Source: Cryptomeria japonica
Taxonomy: Eukaryota; Streptophyta; Pinopsida; Cupressales; Cupressaceae
Direction: 5' to 3'
DNA length: 64,000 nt
NCBI RefSeq assembly: GCF_030272615.1
Contig: NC_081414.1
Coordinates: forward strand, 818,660,396 to 818,724,395
Shown: positions 60,835-64,000 of the stretch, one piece after another
How the letters are laid out: each line of letters begins with the position of its first letter
Numbering within the stretch: the first letter of the stretch is position 1
Notes under the pieces: model-generated
What the model was told of the DNA's origin: nothing
The model's input: only the letters and a program-made list of their open reading frames with translations
Database searches by the model: none
Program-made: the position numbers and the translations under genes

Positions 60835-61107
60835 CTATTTTGGATGCCCTCCTCTGTTGTCCTCTGTGTGTAATGCCATAATTTGTGATGACGATTCTTC
60901 TGTTGAAATGTTATTGTTAGTGATAATTTTCTCCATCTCTTTTTTTACCTCATCCCAGGAGTCCATGTTTCTAAGCTTTTCTAGCAATGTTTTACTTTCA
61001 TGTTGACTTAATGTTGAAGAGTTCCCATTTTTCTTAAGCCTTGCTTGAACTACACCAATTGGATCATACTGCCAGAGACCCTCATCACCAAAGCTAAAAA
61101 CTGTCAA
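60835..61107 (-). pseudogene. Segment of the 57-62 kb locus
   Basis: A short minus-strand frame (EGLWQYDPIGVVQARLKKNG, then SWDEVKKEMEKI) lies between the N-terminal part and the LTR-like insertion, in a different phase from both. 61108-61463 still reads as protein with several stops (LPIHVIERVSALEYVRQLES). Confidence 0.4.
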
Positions 61108-61463
61108 AAATCATGTGCCACATTGAATTCTTTTCTCTCAAATGTGAACCCTCCACATGAGAAAGGCAAGGAAGGAAATATGCTCTTCTTTTGCTGACTG
61201 TGAAAGTGCTTATCTATGCTCTCCAACTGTCGTACATATTCCAATGCAGATACCCTCTCTATCACATGTATTGGAAGTCTTTAGGGTTTTATTGTTGATT
61301 TGTAAAACCATAACACGGTGTATTCTTCCATGAAGAACTAGTCAGCCAATTGTATTTGACTTCCGAGTTGAATGCAATCTCTAAAAGACACAAGCAATAT
61401 AGGCATTGGAATGCTTGTAATTTCATTATACATTAGTGCCAAAAAGAAGTCTACAAAATGGTT

Positions 61464-62423
61464 TTAGTTCTTTCTGTTATCATGCATCCTTACCTTTGGT
61501 GTCCATTCATATATTGAACTCTCTATTATGTCCCGAGTCTTCTCATCAATCTTATAGTTCACAATGTGAAGATTATTGGTCTTGAATATTGCACGATACT
61601 TAGATAGAAGAAGATAGCACAGGTAGGATGAGAACCTAAATGTCTTACAAGAACCTTTTTTGATCATTAGTAATTGTTTTTGCATGGATTGAACAACATA
61701 CTCAACAAAATTATATCTTACTAGTTGAAATACACAATGGATATTAAAAATCATTTCAAGAAGGCTAGCACCCTCTTCCCTATTATTTTCCAATCCGAGG
61801 CAAAATGTCAGCAAGGAAATAGTATCCTGAACTCATGGAACAAAAATGTTATAATCATAAGGAGGCTTATGATTTTGATCCAACAGAGTATCACACATTA
61901 TTAGACTTCTGATAAATGAATCTCTATGACTTGGATCGAGACTCTCATATTTCTCTACCAGCTTTCCTAGGTCAATGTGTATGTTTGAGTTTTGTGCTTC
62001 AAACCCTAGGTTTAACAAACAAGCAAATTCTCCCATGTTTATGGATAGAATTTCCTCTTTTGTATTTTTATTGACAATTGCTTTTTTATCTTCATCATAA
62101 TTTTTGGCGTAGACCATGACAAATTCAGGGCAAGGGAATACTTTAGGTAACACCATGCTTCCCATTCCAGCATCCAACGATGCGATTTTATTTTTTCTTT
62201 GTTTTAACATTGTGTTGAAAATAGTAAATTTTGTCCTGCTTGGATCTGTCACCTTATTAGACAATGCATATCTAATATCTATGATATGCTTTTCACTATG
62301 GATAGCAGGGTCATAAATATCATGGTATTCATCAGTGATACCTAATATTTTAACCAGTTTGGTTAGGTCTATTTTTTTCACTTGGCTTCCTGTTGAGCTA
62401 TTGCTTCCCAGTTTCCCCATCAT
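61464..62423 (-). pseudogene. N-terminal domain of the 57-62 kb locus; possible ORF2 relative
   Basis: ATG 62423 opens a frame that continues to 61464 with one TGA at 61833 (CGA-to-TGA type). Visible segments: DLTKLVKILGI, NKNTKEEILSINMGEFACLL, and FRFSSYLCYLLLSKYRAIF near the end. The last is placed like the hydrophobic LRFKFRQLLVGLFFYF of C ORF2, and the preceding region is similarly spaced, suggesting but not proving remote homology. No transposase or pol motif is present. Confidence 0.5.
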
Positions 62424-62790
62424 TGTTATTGTTAATAATTCAAAATAATGCTAGATACAAACCTGAAAATGATAACCATCAAATTGAACCACAAGATTAA
62501 AAAAAGTAAAAAATTGGGGATGTAGGTGTTCTAGATTTTACCCAATATTTCTATTTCACTAGATTGGCGCAGACAAACTCTGTTGCAACTTGCATTCCTC
62601 AATCTAGTAGTTGTTTCTGAATCTCCCTGGATTTACTGGTTTGTCCATGAAATGAAATATGATTATGACACTTATTTTGAAAACACTGAAAAGTACAAAA
62701 GTAATACCTAAAGGGCAAAATTTCTAGAATCCTGTTGTAATTTTATAAATTATTATTAATATTTATTCACCGCCGAAGGACAAAACATTC
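62424..62790 (-). other. Upstream region of the 57-62 kb locus
   Basis: Non-coding. A splice acceptor-like tttcag (minus strand, about 62464) lies about 40 bp before the ATG, so a 5' leader intron is possible. No clear TATA box. Confidence 0.35.
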
Positions 62791-63990
62791 ATTGCTTCAG
62801 TCTAAATTCTGTGGACAGTGGACACGTCACTAGACTCGAGTGACAAGTCACTTTTTCAAATTGTTTTTCAAGTCTTTTTAATCCTTTTTAACTTCCGCTC
62901 GAAATAGAGCTTAATTATAGATAATTAAATGTAAAACGTTCAATTTTGGGTTAAGTTCTCAAAAATGTGTTTACTTCCCACATTCGGGTTGAAATCCACC
63001 CTAAGTCGTTGATCTGTGCTCATCCAATGAATGATGGTATCTGTTGTCAGTTGTCGTGGGTCCCATGACTTTTGTCATTTTCCAGGCACGTCACCAGACT
63101 CGAGTCACTTTTCCGGACTGTTTTTGAAGTCTTTTTAATCCTTTTCAACTTCCGCCCGAAATAGAGCTTTATAGACTTAATTATAGTTAATTAAAGGTAA
63201 AACGTTCAATTCCAGGTGAAGTTCTCACATATGTGTTTACTTTCCACATTCGGGCCGAAATCCACCCTAAGTCGTTGATTTGTGCTCATCCAATGGACGA
63301 TGGTATCTGTTGTCAGTTGTCATGGGTCCTAGGACTTTTGCCATTTTTCGGCCACGTCAACAGACACGAGTCACTTTTTTGGACTATTTTTGAAGTCTTT
63401 TTAATCTTTTTCAACTTTCACCCAAAATAGAGCTTTATAGACTTAATTATAGTTAATTAAATGTAAAATGTTCAATTGTAGATGAAGTTCTCACAAATGT
63501 GTTTACTTCCCACATTCAGGTCAAAATCCACCCTAAGTTATTGATATGTGCTCATCCAATAGACGATGGTATCTGTTGTCAGTTGTCATGGGTCCCAGGA
63601 CTTTTGCCATTTTTTGGCCACTTCAACAGACACGAGTCACTTTTGAGAATGGTTTTGAAGACTTTTTAATCCTTTTCAACTTCTGCCTAAAATAGAGCTT
63701 ATTAAATTTAATTAAGTATACAATTGCAAATTTAAAATTTAACTATACTTAATTAAATGTTTATCGTTTATGGAAGTCTTCCGTTAGAAGTTTATAAAAA
63801 ATGTATTGTTTATAGAAGTCTTCAGTTAGAAGTTTGTAAAAAATGTTTATCATTCTCACATTCGGCCTGAAATACACCTCACGTCGTTGATCTGTGCTCA
63901 TCCAATAGATGACAACATATAACTTTATAATGAATTAAATATACAATTTAAATATGCAATTTCAAAACTTGCATGATATTTCATTTTTTT
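62791..63990. repeat. Tandem repeat of about 262 bp, four to five units
   Basis: The word aaatagagctt recurs at 62902, 63159, 63425 and 63690 (spacings 257, 266, 265). Units share ccgctcgaaatagagctt-, ttcccacattcgg-, gtgctcatccaat- and gacacgagtcac-type segments. Each unit has short inverted words (ctcgag, gtgacaagtcac). The array lies just upstream of the minus-strand locus start and ends near the window edge. Confidence 0.85.
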
Positions 63991-64000
63991 GTCGATAATT

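Noticed and set aside
1-64000. tRNA, rRNA or conserved cellular genes
   Set aside because: None recognised on either strand; the only tRNA-related sequences are the primer-binding sites.

Overview
This window is repeat-dense plant nuclear DNA, most likely from a gymnosperm with a very large genome. That assignment is an inference. It rests on stacked Ty1-copia and Ty3-gypsy elements, LTRs rich in CCGGTT-type motifs, the gypsy LTR style, and the absence of any intact cellular gene. No tRNA, rRNA, CRISPR or bacterial-type feature was found. Nearly all reading frames are decayed transposable-element genes.

Layout. 1-1980 holds a gypsy LTR next to a broken integrase/chromodomain remnant. 3446-5935 is a 138-bp satellite whose units are built from two hairpins. 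6411-9107 is a decayed multi-exon gene with a tandemly duplicated exon pair. 10225-13557 is a mosaic of deleted copia pieces (minus strand). 14976-17139 is a gypsy solo LTR with a copia solo LTR inside it; both have 5-bp target duplications. 17202-36257 is an old copia element, 'B' (minus strand). It is cut by a young non-autonomous element 'C' (20313-27735), a 1.6-kb TG..CA insertion (27787-29385), a 3.6-kb TG..CA insertion (32334-35905), and probably a hAT transposon starting near 36258.

The hAT transposase pseudogene (37139-37869 and 54612-56520) is split by full-length copia element 'D' (37870-54611). D's integrase region is split by non-autonomous element 'E' (40931-50336), and E's second ORF is split by a gypsy solo LTR (46820-48186). 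By-eye LTR divergence gives D about 9% (first 235 bp only), E about 5% and C about 3%, which agrees with D predating E and with C being the youngest insertion.

The most interesting content is the pair C and E. Each has LTRs, primer-binding site and polypurine tract, but no protease, integrase, reverse transcriptase or RNase H. Instead each carries ORF1 (coiled coil plus four or five CCHC knuckles, gag-like) and a long ORF2 of unknown function. ORF2 is clearly homologous between C and E although their LTRs belong to different families. A decayed minus-strand locus at 57479-62423 (globular domain, G-patch, coiled coil) may be a remote relative. It lies downstream of about 262-bp tandem repeats (62791-63990).

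D, B or relatives could in principle supply enzymes in trans to C and E. Every coding region seen here carries stops, so nothing in the window looks active now. In D the damage is ten in-frame TAG/TGA stops with no frameshift, the pattern expected from deamination of methylated cytosine.
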